A DNA stretch of 64,000 nucleotides, taken from assembly GCF_947623445.1 (NCBI RefSeq), contig NC_135241.1, forward strand, positions 26,414,501 to 26,478,500, in the 5' to 3' direction. The DNA is from Clavelina lepadiformis. Taxonomy: Eukaryota; Chordata; Ascidiacea; Aplousobranchia; Clavelinidae. Under the pieces are notes generated by a model. That model saw nothing but the letters and a program-made list of their open reading frames with translations, was not told the origin of the DNA and did not search any database. The position numbers were made by a program, and so were the translations under genes. Positions 22,437 through 35,238 of this stretch are shown in pieces (within the stretch, counting starts at the first letter, position 1; each line of letters starts with the position of its first letter).

Positions 22437-23447
22437 TCATATGCGGTTGTCTGTCACTACATGCAGCGGCTCGTTTTGGTGCTTTTTAAATTTTCTTCTG
22501 CTCATTTCTCGATGATGCCAACTACATTGGATGTATCGGTTGTTTGACCAGTGGATGGCGCTGCAGGCACTCAACAAATCTCTGCAGTTAACACAACAAT
22601 TTTCACAGGAATTGTCAAATATAACAAAGTGACTTACTTGAAAATAACTTTGTATGTCCGTTTATCGATATGTGCAATGCTTCCAATTTCACCAAACTCC
22701 TGTAAGTAGGCAGCTGCGCTTTTAATTTGAACGTTTTGATGCAAGAACACGTTGACGGTGGCAAGAGGGTCAGAAAACCTCTGCACTCGAGATCTCCTTC
22801 CGTTTCGAGTTGCATTTTCTGCAGGTGTATGAAGCGTTTAATTTCTTGTGGGTTGTCTTGGCTTGTATGACATCACAAACCTCTTTTATAAAGAAACACT
22901 TGACTTGGGATGGGGCTGTAATACGTGATGCACGGTGGCTCGCAGTTTCGTTCATGTTCAGGATGACATTTCAACTTTTTTCTCGCTTCAAGTTCTGAAT
23001 CCTGCAACACAGAATGATTTGCCTTTCCTCTGTAACCAAGCAAGACAACTTAGCTGCATGTTAAATTCTTCATATGATTGATCTGGAATTAATATTTAAA
23101 ACCTTCAATGCTCTGGTCTTCATATCATCATAGAGCAGCTTGGATACTGGGTTTGGAAGATAAGAAACAGTTTTGCAGAACTTGTTGTATTTGTGAACGA
23201 AACCTGACACCTTGTCCTGTTGTCGATAGCTCACAGTTCTTTCCAGTTTTGGAAATTCCAAATCAATCGTTTGTGAAGGTTTTGGTTCTAATTCTCTCAA
23301 GAATTTTAAACTTTTTTTGGTCTTTGCATTTTTAGAGTTTTCATTTTTCAGTAAATCTTGTATTCTGTGTGTCAGGTTGTTATCAGTGTCTCTCTGTCTT
23401 TTGCAAAATCCAAAAGGTTGGACCACTTTCAAAGCACTGCCCAGCAT
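22437..23447 (-). CDS. hypothetical basic protein with RRM-like C-terminal fold
   Basis: Four exons on the minus strand (23103-23447, 22881-23001, 22638-22818, 22437-22581) join in phase with GT-AG borders to 792 nt, 263 residues. I do not recognise the family. The first exon (MLGSALKVVQPFGF) is lysine-rich; exon 2 has a small cysteine/histidine group (KCHPEHERNCEPPC). Exons 3-4 read DPLATVNVFLHQNVQIKSAA, then YLQEFGEIGSIAHI, KRTYKVIFKDLLSACSAI and NNRYIQCSW: this strand-helix-strand-strand-helix-strand order resembles an RNA recognition motif, without clear RNP1 aromatics. Exon structure and phase make it a likely real gene; the RNA-binding role is inference. Confidence 0.65.
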
Positions 23448-23950
23448 TTTTGCTACTTACTAACAAACTAGTTTCAAGTATTTCAGAAGAAATACATTGC
23501 TTTATGATGTAATAAAGATTTTAGTGATACAACAGAAGATACTCAGTACAAATGAAAGTGAATGTTTTTACTTTTTATACCAATGAACAACAACATTGCA
23601 CATATGATAAGAACACTACGTAATAAATCTCACAGACACATGATAAACAAGGCAGCTGAGCAACAATCTTAAAATTTCTTGAGCCAAAGTGCAATAAACT
23701 GTGCGCTGGATTAACTCTACTGTCCATAAAAATATTTTTCTAAATCAGTGATGGTAAAATTTGCAACAAACGTACCAAGAGATTATTGATTATTAAACTT
23801 ATTCAATTACAAAATAACCAAACTTAGGTAAAACAATGCTACGACTGCAGAAAAAATACAAAAGTACAACATATACTGCAATTAATTCCGTGCTAAAGAG
23901 CTTGTGGGTTCAATTGACCACATCACGGCTTGGCAAGTTCTCTTGTGAGT
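23448..23950. other. intergenic, PAM 3' end to RRM-like gene
   Basis: AT-rich, non-coding; should hold the PAM 3' UTR and the promoter of the RRM-like gene. Confidence 0.5.
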
Positions 23951-26900
23951 CTACTTTTGCATGACATTGGAATACAATTCATCTTCCGACTGGGTGTCAT
24001 CGTCACTTGGAATATTCGTATTCACCCTGCAATAAATATTCAATAACCCCCTAACCTGTCCAATACTTTCTCTCACTTCCACAAACCTCTCAAATCCATT
24101 CTTGGATTTCCCGGATGTGAAGAAAGTTCCCAGGTTCAGCTTAACCTTCTGCGAGCCGGCACATTCATAAGAAGGGTAACTCCCTTCTCCCGGTAGTAAT
24201 TCTGTCCAAATAAAGCAGCATTATGACAAGAGATTGGTGGATAGTATTGAAAAACAAACCTTTGTATTTCCGTAACCTTCTCTTTCTTGTTTGTATTAAA
24301 ACATAACAAATAAGTGCCACCACTAGAGGGATCATCACCAGGAGAGTAACAATAGCCGTGACTGCGTTTGATGGTTGCTCAACCTGTTCAAAAAGTTATT
24401 TGTCTTGCAACAGAACCAACGAAATGGATGAAATATTTTCAAACCTCCCCAAGTTGACCATCATCTGGCTCTTGAGAGTCAGTCTTTCCATCATCATCTT
24501 GAGGATCAGTCCTTCCTCCATCATCTTGAGGATCAGTCCTTCCTCCACCATCTTGAGGATCAGTCCTTCCTCCATCATCTTGAGAGTCACTCTTTCCATC
24601 ATCATCTTGAGAGTCACTCTTTCCATCATCATCTCGAGAGTCACTCTTTCCATCATCATCTTGAGGATCAGTCCTTCCTCCATCATCTTGAGGATCAGTC
24701 CTTCCTCCATCATCTTGAAGATCAGTCTTTCCTTCATCTTCCGACTTCACATCAAATTTGAACAGCTTCCGAGCTTCCAATTGCCCAACATACACCTTAA
24801 AGCAGTACAAATCCATAGATATCATATCGCTCATAAGCACAAAATCACAGACATGATAACCTTGCAAAGCGCACCTGGTGGCCATCCAGTGAGACAGCAA
24901 CATCATGTGGTCGGTTGAGATTTCTATGGCCCGATGGTTGCCATTGGTCAATTATCTCGGCCGATTTGTAGTTGATTATAAATCCTGATGGATCACGTCC
25001 TGCATAATTTCCGTTGATGACGTACAAAAGCCCACCTGGATATATCGAGTAGCGTGTTAATTGCCACTGGTCAGGGAACATGATGATTGGTTCCTTTGCA
25101 TTTGTGGAAGGGCAGGCAACCTTGGCCAGTGGCTTAGTTAAGTGCAATCTACTTATAACTGTGATCAGCATTCACTCTTCAATCTCATATCCACAGCATT
25201 CAGCTCTCAGCACAATATATGACGCTTTTATACAAAGCAGTTGCTGGTAAGGATTTTCCAGCAGAAAAATTATTCGGGTTCGCTGAACACAAATATCAAG
25301 CAATTCTCGAATCTATTCATATCATCCATGTGAACTGCTTCAGTTGTAATCTTCGACAAGGTTAACTCCCCCCGTAGCATGTGCACGGCAAAATGATCTG
25401 GATAATCAAACATTAATGCTTCCTGCATGTGTCCACACCAACCAAATCTATTCATATCACACCAAGCGTGCCTGTCAACGAGCTCACACAAAGTGAACAA
25501 ACCTTACCCACAGACAGACTGAAAGAGCTTAAAGTGAGATATTTGAAATAGCTTTGAGTGGTGTTTAGACCGCATTAGGGATTATACCAGGTAGCCCCTA
25601 GATTAAGGTCCGTGTTATGATCTTTTTAAGACTCAATTTGATGAGAAAAATACACCTTCTAATAACATAACAAATTTAAATATTTTAAGATCTATCACGA
25701 AGCAGTTTGGTGCGATCGGATCTTAATGAACAACTGACTGAATTAGTTAGTCTAAGCTTTTAGTTGCTTGGAAACGTGAAAGTGAACGGATCTTGAACGA
25801 TTTTTACTTGAAAATAGTCAAATTGTTTAAAAAAAGATAGATTGTAAGGCAAAGTGTTTTTTGTTTTGGTTAGAAAGCAGTCTTTGAGGCCGCTCCTGTT
25901 TACAAAAAACCCACCTTTTCTATGGCTGTAGGAAATTGCATAAACTTTTGAACCAAGTCGAGCCCTGTCCTCTATAATTTTAATGAAGCCTCCGTCCTGA
26001 GTGAAACATTGGATTCTTCCGTTCTCTCGATCTGCAACGCAGACTTCAGTTTCGTTGTTTGTCAGCGCTATGCTGTGAACAACATTAAATACACCGGGTG
26101 GGGCAGTACTTCCACCTGAAACAGAAAGAAGACGTTAGTGGAAAAGTTAAAAACTCGAATGTAGCGAGCAGTGATTGGGCAAAAATATTTCCACCTGATC
26201 CAACTCTTCCCCAAGTTGTTATAAAATTTCCATTTTTAGAGAATTTCACGACACGTCCATTGCAGTATCCGTCGGCAACATAGAATGTTCCTTAAAAGTA
26301 ATAGGCATCAGTGAAATAAGTGACGAAAGTTTTAATTAAGTTGCTCCACTAACTCACCATCACGCTCGATAGCGACATCGGTTGGTTTGCAAAAATGTTT
26401 AATGTCTGACCCCGGCATAAATTTCTCACCCAGAGTCAATAATGGCTCTTTGCTGCCACCTGGAGCAAATTTCATCACCTTTAAGATGAGATTATTGGTT
26501 TAAAGACAAGAAATATTAGAAAATACAACTGTGCTGGCCAGCGTGCCATGTGAGGCCAGATGACGATTTATCAAACATGACCCCATCACCTGGTGCATGG
26601 CAACGTCAGTCAACCAAATGTTGCCATCGTGATCGACACTGACACCGTGTGGCATGTAAAACATGTTTCTTCCCCAGCGATGCGTCAAATTGCCGGACTC
26701 GAAGTCATATACAAACATGGTGTCGGCATTTATTGGCTGATTTCTTTTCGTGAAACGATTCAAAGAATCAAACGACGTAAAATCCCAACTGTTCATGATA
26801 AAGAAAATTGATAAGTCCATCGCAGTCGTGTGGAGCTGATTTAAAAGTTGAAGGAGCCTCACACTCTCTCAGCTCGATGGAAGACATAGACACCCCCCCG

Positions 26901-29900
26901 CCAATCAACGGCGACGCCTCCAACTTGACCAACCCCACTCAGTGCTGCCGGCCACAACTGGTCAAATACAACGTCCGATGAAGTCCCTGTCAATTGAGCA
27001 TGAAGACTTGAACCAAAGCAAAAGTGGAAAGGCCTTGTCGAGAACGAACAAATGATAATGCCGGGTTGCAAAAAATTTATAACTACTTATTAATCGGGGC
27101 TAATCCGTGCATTCAAACAGAGATAGACAGACCTGGAACTTGTGATAATCCTTCATTCAACGCATTGCCGGGATCTCGAGTCCTTTCCACGTCCTGATGA
27201 TGGGGATTGGACTCTCCAGCGCGAATCGCTTTGTCAGAATCTGTATATTTATGCCCTAATAAGGTCATGTCGTGTCACTATACGTCAGGCAATTGTGTTA
27301 CCGGCTCCTGCATATCCCGGATATGGGGCAGGGTCGTTTGCGTTGGGTGGAAATTTAATCTTAGGGTAGATATTCCCCCAACACTCGAGGTCCTTGTTGA
27401 CGAGGGATACATCGGCGGTGTAGTACATCATGTAGAAGTTGCACATCTCATCACCACCACCCATCCTAATGCAATATTAATGAGGAGGTGATTGAAGAAA
27501 GTCTACACAAGTCTGCACACTACTCACCCCTGGTGGACCACTCTGTCCTGGTCATTGCGGTAAGTGCATCGAGCGATTATTGTGTCACCGGGTTCAATAT
27601 CAATCGCCCCACCAACGCGTGGGTAAAATGCATGGGGCCACTGGGGGTTTCCCTTTCCAATCATTTTGTAAATACCGTTTCTATAGCGATACCCGGTGAT
27701 GACCTGACCTGTTAAAAGGTCAAACATCAATTGTTTGTCAAGTTGAAATGGGTCCACAATGACAACATAATAAGATCACCAAAATCATGGGCGTGAGTTC
27801 GGAAGGCAAAGACGTGGATGGACGCTGTGGCAGTGTTCGGGCAGCTGATGTCCACCGTGCTCATGGGGCTGTGAGCCGGGATCGATATCCACGGCGAACC
27901 AAGCAGGTAAATCCCGGCATAGTAGTTCTGCCTGTGTCATATTCAAAATGTTAAATTGAGGGGCAAGTCCAAAAACAATTTGGCCTTACATCAAAGAGTA
28001 GTTCCCTGTAAATATACTGGTGAATGATTTTTTAATAATTGTGGTTAAGTAATTATTGCCAATATTGTATTGTGAATTTTGCCACATTGCAAATTATACT
28101 GCAGTTACCGGACCAGCATAAAGCCAACTGCCAAGATTAAACTGTAAATTAGCACTTACATTAACCAGCACAAATACACCAACTGTAAGCTGGTGTAGGT
28201 TTATTAAACGCAAAATGTTCCTGCCTCACAATTAAGTACGCTATAATTTTAACTATTACTCTTTACTTCAAGGTTGTCCAAACTTTTTCACTGAGGGCCA
28301 TGCATTAATAAGTTGCCAGGCCACTCAATACGTGTGAAGATCGCTGCGTTGTCTGCGACGTGATGAAGATTGTGAAGACGATTAACAACTTAGGCAAGGG
28401 CAGTAAAATTTATTTTCTAACTGAAATGATGAATTGTAGGCCGAGGAAACATCGCCGAAAGTCTTTAAAAAGTCAAACAACTGTAGCGACTCACTTGCCC
28501 CTACAACTAAAAAACGTATCACAAACGCAAAGTTTATGCAGCTCAGCACTATAAAAGACAAAAATATAGAAAAATTATTCCAATAGTTATAAATATAAAG
28601 GCGGATAAAGACGACAATGCTTCATTATTCTTGGTTGGAGCAATGATGCGATGCGAAAGACATCACATAAACGCTTATTAGTGATTCTGGTTCTCAGTAT
28701 ATTTTGGTTTAGGCTTGTATATATATATAACAACTAAGATTTTTGCTTTATGTACGTGCTTTCCTAAAATTCCTTTGTTTCTGCCATACTTGATAAAATA
28801 CATAACAGCACATAACAGTTAACTGTTCAGGATCTCAGGACAGGTGGGACCATATTCATTACACAATTGCAGTGCTGTATTCTTATTGTGATGCAACATC
28901 TGCTTAATAACGTACTGTAACGTAGGTCGCCTTTTATTTAATGACTGCAAGTAATGTAAAAAATGTAAACAACTAAATGCTTGGGAAAATAATTTGCACC
29001 TGAAGACAGTTTCATGTCAGTCAAATTGAAATAAAATTTGTTTCTGTTAAACTTCTAACGTAGCTTTTAAATTTCATTATCTTTGCTTCAAAGTTTCAAG
29101 TGAGCACAATGATGGCCGAGGGCCATAGTTTGGGCACAACCTGCTTTGCTTGACTGTCACAGGAAACTATCTATTCAAACTTGATCCAAATACCTGAGTC
29201 ATCCCTATTGTTTCTGTTATTGTGATGTGATAAGAGCCGCCATCTTCGTCATAATTAAGGGATGAATTTGCGTTCTATGGCACTTTTTTATGGCAATAAC
29301 TGCTTAACCACTACATATTATATTGGTACAAATCCTTTCACTAGTATATTTACTTGCTCCTCATTTTAAACACATACATGTTCAGTGTGGGACCAAAAGC
29401 ACAGGATGTCACCACACAGAAAACTGCTTCTGAGTCTATTGTGACATGCACGTAGTCTATTGTGTAGTCTATTGTGACATGCACGGCCGAATGCAAAACT
29501 CTCCAACAAGCTCAATGCTCATATCAAGATGGAGATGGTGTTTAGTACGTTTATGGCAAATCAGATGTTCAGGAAGCACCGACAACTCTCGTGCTTATAA
29601 CAAACAAAACTCACTTCAGTGTGGTTATAGTCGCGGAGAAACCAGAGCAGTCGTATTCACCAGGCTTCGTGGGATTCACGTAATGCATTTGCAGAATTAG
29701 ATAGTTGTAACCGGAATCTCCACCGATTCTAGAAAATACAAAGAATCTTAAATGATTCAGGTGAGAGATGAAATGAATTAAAAAGCAAAAAACCTGAATC
29801 CAAGTCCATCGGGCATATCTAGTGAGGGGGCATTTCTTGCCCAGGCATAAAGTATCGTGTGCTTCCCGCTGCACACCGACCTTCTTCCACAATCCCTACA

Positions 29901-32078
29901 AAATAAATTAGCCGGGGTGAGCAAGACCCTGTGCTGAATTGCTAAATAGCTGGGTCACGGTGATCTTGTGGCACAAAATTACTTAAACTCACCAGAACTT
30001 CTCATTTGAGCCTGCGTCGTGGCAGCCATAAACCAACATGTGGTGAGAAATATTCATCGATGCAATTGGATTAAATTTAACTGAAACATAAAAAAATACA
30101 GTTGTTATATAAATAACTGCAGTTTATGTTGTCCTGGTTATGCATAATTTGTAGTTACATCACTTATCATTGTTAAAATATTGCTTCTGGTAGTTTTTCA
30201 TGCACATATCTTTGATTGGCAAACTTCATACAAAGGCAAACGCCTTATAGATTACTGAGTTTTCAAAGTTAATAAATTTGTTAAAAAAACTTATGAATCA
30301 AGATTGAGACTTGAAACAGCTGTGAACTTTTGCATTTAAACTTGGAGACCTGATGATTTACCTGCCTATATCATTCGGATACTTTATTGTAACATAATGA
30401 GGAGGTTTTGAAGATTTTTTACGATTGTGCAAAACAAAATTTTTGGTATTGATGCCATTGTGAAGCTAAACCATTGGTCACCAAACTACTGCCTGTGAGA
30501 TTAGATTGTCTGGCTCGCTGTGCCACAAATGAGCTTATTGTATGGTGGCCTATTAAACAAAGCAGCAATCTGGCCCACGATGATCAGGTCTCACGCTTAT
30601 CTGCACTTTGTGAAAAAAGTTTGGTGACGTCTAAACAAAAACTAATTACATGTGACGATGAAAAAAGAAAATCAAATTACATAGACGTAAACTAAGAAAA
30701 AAATAATTTTTGGAAAATTAACCAGAACTTCCTTTATGAAAGCAAACCACGGCAATGAACATGACTAGTGATGCAACAAGCCGGCAATATCCTCACACCG
30801 CATACAACGTCGGGGCAAGTGTGGTGGTTGCCGCTTATGTGTTTATTTATGGCATTGATAGGAAGGTTTTTGGAAGACTTTAGCAAGTATTTGTTAGCAT
30901 TAAAAAACAAAATTTTAGAGTGCTTTGTTGAAAATTTGCCACAATGGATTAATATCTCCTTGAACCAGACGAGGAAGAAAATAATGAAGAACTGGATGAA
31001 ACTTTGATGAGTCACGTCACAGGCCCGAAATCATGATTATGATGCAACAGTGCAAAGGTTGAGGTTTACTATTACACAGCTTTATAAACCGATAATGCAG
31101 GCAGTGACAATGGCAAATACTCATTTAGACTGAGTTAGGCAATCTTTTTTAGGTACTAATTTCTCACAAAACAACGTGAAAAAAGCAGATTATACAAACG
31201 TACCAATATAACTTTCCTCTCCATTGAATGGAACCTTTTGAGAAGTGCAAAGATATTGATCACTCTAAAAATAAATGAGAATACAATTTAATAATTTCTT
31301 TGGAAGAGAATCAGTCTTTCCAAGAGTAGAACCCTGTCACACCAGCTCCAAGCTCAAATTTCTGGATTTTTAAACAAATATTACCAAAAACTGGTTTTCC
31401 ATTTGGAACCAAAATACTTTAAAAAAAATCTTTTTCTGCCGAATGTTTGCAAAACATTTTTCTTAGTAAAATGATAAAGACATACTGTTTAAACTTAAGT
31501 TTCAACAGCAACTCTAATCAATTGATGAAAAAAATTCACTGCTTTTTCGTAGTTTAACTTTGAAGAAAATACAGGCAATTATTTAAAGGCAGAAACTTTG
31601 AACTCATAACTTGGGTTTTAATCCAAATAAAATCAAATGAAAAATATAATTTTTCTGGATCTTCCACAAAAAAAACTTTTCTTGGAGACATTGTTGCTTT
31701 CATTAACAGGGCAGAGATTTAATTGCATTCTCTGCATCACCTTCTAATTGCTTTCAGGTTTTCTCCATTTTATAATAATCACACAATTGCTCACTAACAT
31801 AAACTAAAAATCTAAAACATCGCAAATACATCAACATCAAAACTGACATGCTTGATGGAGGCGCGAGGAAATGTGACATCCATCGTGGTTGTGTCGTCAT
31901 CAACACGATTTGTTTTCCTGCTGCATGTGTCACCAAATGTGGATGGAGATCGTTTAAATTTTGACTTCAAATAATTTCTGCTGGAATCTTGTAACAGATC
32001 ATGTAAATGATCAGCACTTAACATGGAAGCAGTTGCCAACAGAATAAGAACTAAGCAAGAGTAGCGTGTTACAGACAT
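23951..32078 (-). CDS. PAM: Peptidyl-glycine alpha-amidating monooxygenase (bifunctional)
   Basis: Eighteen minus-strand exons (31848-32078, 31204-31264, 29993-30080, 29794-29895, 29615-29728, 27780-27931, 27528-27708, 27302-27465, 27133-27255, 26863-26986, 26590-26788, 26358-26478, 26195-26290, 25915-26115, 24875-25035, 24445-24795, 24260-24383, 23951-24201) join in phase to 947 residues (human about 973). The enzyme amidates peptide hormones in secretory granules. A signal peptide ([14 protein letters not shown]) starts it. The PHM half keeps copper ligands: [22 protein letters not shown] and [11 protein letters not shown]. The PAL half has NHL repeats ([49 protein letters not shown]). A 27-bp acidic repeat, one transmembrane segment and a cytosolic tail follow. 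Intron 5 holds a hAT element. Confidence 0.96.
24472..24741 (-). repeat. 27-bp coding minisatellite in PAM (ten 9-residue units)
   Basis: Ten in-frame units of DDGGRTDPQ / DDDGKSDSQ between the PAL domain and the transmembrane segment. Unit length is a multiple of 3, so copy changes keep the frame. Makes an acidic luminal stalk. Confidence 0.9.
28269..29143. mobile_element. hAT-type element (875 bp) in PAM intron 5
   Basis: Left end CAAGGTTGTCCAAACTTTTT then CACTGAGGGCC; right end GAGGGCCATAGTTTGGGCAC then AACCTG, imperfect inverted termini of the Charlie type. Flanks CTTTACTT (28261-28268) and CTTTGCTT (29144-29151) form an 8-bp target duplication with one mismatch. No transposase frame found. 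Confidence 0.75.
30472..30630. mobile_element. short hAT-like MITE candidate in PAM intron 2
   Basis: CATTGGTCACCAAACTAC at the left and AGTTTGGTGAC near the right are inverted copies of the GTCACCAAACT core seen in hAT ends. CTAAAC is found just outside both ends (30466-30471, 30631-30636). The outermost bases of the right end do not match, so limits are uncertain. Confidence 0.5.
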
Positions 32079-32408
32079 GTCTGCGGTATTTAAAATATGC
32101 TGTGCACCTCTGTACAAATAAATTTTGTGTTTTTTGAAAACAGCATTTGCAACAAAAGTGTTAAACAATCCAATTTAGAATAATACCAATAGAACATAAC
32201 ACAACAGAAGGGCCGCCATAATAGAATAATAATGATTTTTGCACAACTACAATTACACAGATTCATACCTAAGCTCAAAAAACATCACCTTTAAGAAGGT
32301 TAGTTCTTAATTTGTGAATTTCACAGCATTGTAATAAGTTTTTTTTTTAGTTACAGGTGAGTTGCTGGTAGGATAAATTTTATTACAACATGAAATAAGT
32401 TTTAAAAT

Positions 32409-32864
32409 TTATTTGGCACTGGTAAAACTGCGTTTTGGTAATTCTACATGATTTTTGTAAATCTTTTCGATTTGCGACCTCTGTGCTAATTCTGTGATTC
32501 TCTCAAAGGTACGCGGTTCATAAATTGATAAGACATTCAACATATTTTTGTTAAGTTTTACTCCGGCAGAATGCAAATCCACGCGAAACTGATTTGGCTT
32601 GACGCCATATTCCTTGACTGCAGACTCAAGTCGTTCCGATCGAAACTTGTTCCTCATGTAAGGTCGCGCCAATCTTGCTTTAGTTTGGTTCACCAGCGCA
32701 CGTCGTATAAAAATCCTGGACAAGCCAACACGAGCACGCAAGGACTGGAACCAAAAATGCCGACCTTGTTCTTTAAGTCGCTGAATTTTCCACCAACGGT
32801 CCCGGACTGGCGGTTTGACTCGATACATCCAAGATAGAGCTGTTAGAAACATTGCTTCTGACAA
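32409..32864 (-). CDS. MRPL20: Mitochondrial ribosomal protein bL20m
   Basis: Intronless 151-residue protein of the bL20 family, a large mitochondrial ribosome subunit that binds 23S-type rRNA. Support: basic N-terminus with RDRWWKIQRLKEQGRHFW, matching the family pattern of DR-(F/Y)-hRIQ...ARHF; then RIFIRRALVNQTKARLARPY (family: RTVIRAFVKCTKAR) and the C-terminal block VKLNKNMLNVLSIYEPRTFE, close to human VELNRKVLADLAIYEPKTF as I recall it. Length equals human (149). It lies 331 bp upstream of the PAM start on the same strand. No mitochondrial cleavage site is obvious, as in the human protein. Confidence 0.88.
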   Translation of the reverse strand: MSEAMFLTALSWMYRVKPPVRDRWWKIQRLKEQGRHFWFQSLRARVGLSRIFIRRALVNQTKARLARPYMRNKFRSERLESAVKEYGVKPNQFRVDLHSAGVKLNKNMLNVLSIYEPRTFERITELAQRSQIEKIYKNHVELPKRSFTSAK

Positions 32865-33841
32865 CTAATTCCACTCCAGCTGACAATAGCTCTCTGGCTA
32901 ATCAAGGTAGACTGGATCAATCACCAAAACATCCTGGATCTAATTAAAGCACTTTTTTACGTCACACCACAGCGCCTTAAGACATAAAAATCCCAATTTT
33001 AAGATTTCGATACCGAAGTTGTGTATACAAAAAGGAAAGCTAAACTACCAGCATTGTATTTTATTTCGTAATTTTATCATTATGTAAGCTTTTTGTTAAT
33101 AGTATGGTGCTGTTACTGGATAACTTAGTAAAAAAATGATACTTGTTTAAAGAAAATTATCCCAGAATCTTACACGCCAATTTTTAGTCCCGACTGTGGC
33201 GTTAGGAGTCGCTAACAGTCCTAATCCGATTACAACAAACTCTACCTACATATTCGACAGCATAGTTGTTCCAAATTTATTGACAAAACAATTTTTCAAG
33301 TCTTAAGCAACCATCGTGTAGCCAGCACAGTTCTAGTCATATCAACCGAATTACACACAGTTGTTCATATAATAGAAACTATATTCAAAAATCGATAAAT
33401 CGCCTTGAGCAGTGAAATGTTTTTGACATCACCATTGCTTTTTATTGCCTTTTTCGGATCAATAATTTAATCATTATGCATTGATTGCATCTCAATAACT
33501 TGTGATTTACAAACAAACAATCTTGTGAATTACAAAATGATGCCAATAAAAACACTAACAGTCACGTTTTGATGTAAACAACATCTAACAACACCATACT
33601 AGAGTATTAGTTACTGTCCTAGAGCAGCTAGACTACCAAACCTTATAAAATGAGGAGATTTTCCCCGGTTTATCGCCGGGAAATCCCTCACCACATCAAA
33701 CGGAATTAAAAAAAACAATTTCGTGCCACCATTTACACGAAAGTAATCGATACCGTAAAAAAATGAACATATTTAAAAGGCACTGGTAAAAATGTTAAAA
33801 TTCAATTGTATTTATATCACTGTATTCCTTGAGACTACAAG
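32865..33841. other. intergenic
   Basis: AT-rich. An imperfect GC-rich hairpin (arms TTTTCCCCGG and CCGGGAAA, 33659-33684) is the only structure seen. No coding frame. Confidence 0.5.
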
Positions 33842-34459
33842 TTAAGGTTTAAGTGCTTTCTTGTCGTCAGACGAAGCTTTTTTCATTTCTCCGTTGTTTG
33901 GCGGCGTTGTTGGTATCTTGCGATATAGCATGTTAGAATACTTGTCCTTGTCTTTTTTGATTTTGCTCGCCATATCACAATCTCCCAATATGCAGGGCAT
34001 GACAAACTTTTCCGGCAGGATCAGTCGTTGTACGTAAACAAAGCCCTTATTGACGTAGTCGGTGAGTTTTTCCGACCATGATTTCTCTCTCGTTTCAAAT
34101 TTAAACTTTCCCATGAGGTCGTTATCCAAAGTTATCTTTAGTTTCTGATTTCTTTTTTTTGAGGGAACTTCTTTTTTAGTCTCACGGCAGCCGATTGCTT
34201 TTCCGAGCCAAGCCGGTAAGATTTCGAGGTTGCTGCAATACAATGGACTCTTGAAAACAATTTAGGTCTTGATGCTCACATCTTAGGCGCATTACTTCGC
34301 CAAACTTAATCAGTTTTGAACTCTCACTTACCACGCGTCTTCCATTTTAATCGGCTTTTTCAGAATACCAGCCTCGACCATTGTAGACTGGACCAACTCA
34401 TTGAGGTGATCTCCGGCGAACAAAATAACCAGAACCCAGACTGATATCTTCCAGAACAT
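33842..34459 (-). CDS. predicted secreted basic protein, unknown family
   Basis: Two exons (34332-34459, 33842-34232) join in phase with consensus borders (donor GTAAGT, acceptor TTGCAG) to 172 residues. I do not recognise the family. The N-terminus MFWKISVWVLVILFAGDHLN looks like a signal peptide. The mature part is lysine-rich with few cysteines (EDACNLEIL, IGCRET, MPCILGDC) and an unstructured C-terminus rich in K, D and S. The upstream in-frame Met at 34552 is less likely because the hydrophobic segment starts at 34459. It lies in the same orientation as its neighbours. Confidence 0.6.
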
Positions 34460-35238
34460 GTTGCCTTGTCTCTGCGCACTCTCGGTCATATGAAACAGGG
34501 ACCATCTTTCGCACAAAACTTGTGTAAACAAACCAAACACTTGAAAACGCAACGCAAAAGTAACATCGACCTACTAGACACGGGGATTGTTCGTCATCAA
34601 TGGCTCTTCTGGGATGTAACAAGTGCAATCATCTTCATAAGGACACATGTCATTTATGACGCAACAGCGGCAATTCCCGAACAGTCTACCGGATGATGTA
34701 ATGACGTAATAACATTTTATTGGTGTGTTGTAATTTGCAACGTTCCAAAGTAGGCAATGTCATCACAATAAGGTAAGGAACCGATTTTAAAACAAAAACA
34801 GGTCATTGAGAAAGGCAGGCTGTGGAGTTTGCCACAAATACGTCTCATTTCAAAGTTTCGTTTCATGAAATTTCATTCTCGGGAAGAAATGCAAATGACC
34901 AGACGGGCATTTGCACCGACCAAAACGAAGGCAATTGCAATTAATCTCATTTTTTAACGTAACACTGCACAATAGCGGAACCAACAGGTCTGGCTAGGGT
35001 CATACAATTACGCGGCAAAATAAACATAACGAATAGTTCAAACACACTCAACCTTCACGACAGCATGTATTATAGATTAAGGACTGATGAAAAACTGCAA
35101 AACGTTTGATTAAAACTGTGTTGAAACATGATTAGAGCATTTTATAAAACGTAGAAAAATAGGACAAAAATGCTGGGACCGGATAAAATTTTCTCAATAA
35201 ATCTGAAATGTTTTTCACATTAACATTCTCACAATGGT
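34460..35238. other. intergenic
   Basis: Promoter side of the secreted-protein gene and 3' flank of EIF4G2; a short frame (34466-34696, plus) is antisense noise. Nothing else seen. Confidence 0.5.

Noticed and set aside
23954..24201. 29-bp intron in the last PAM exon (GTTAGG...TTGCAG)
   Set aside because: Too short for normal splicing and the read-through is in frame with family-like sequence on both sides.
24358..24918. 186-codon plus-strand frame with [11 protein letters not shown] repeats
   Set aside because: Antisense shadow of the 27-bp acidic repeat of PAM.
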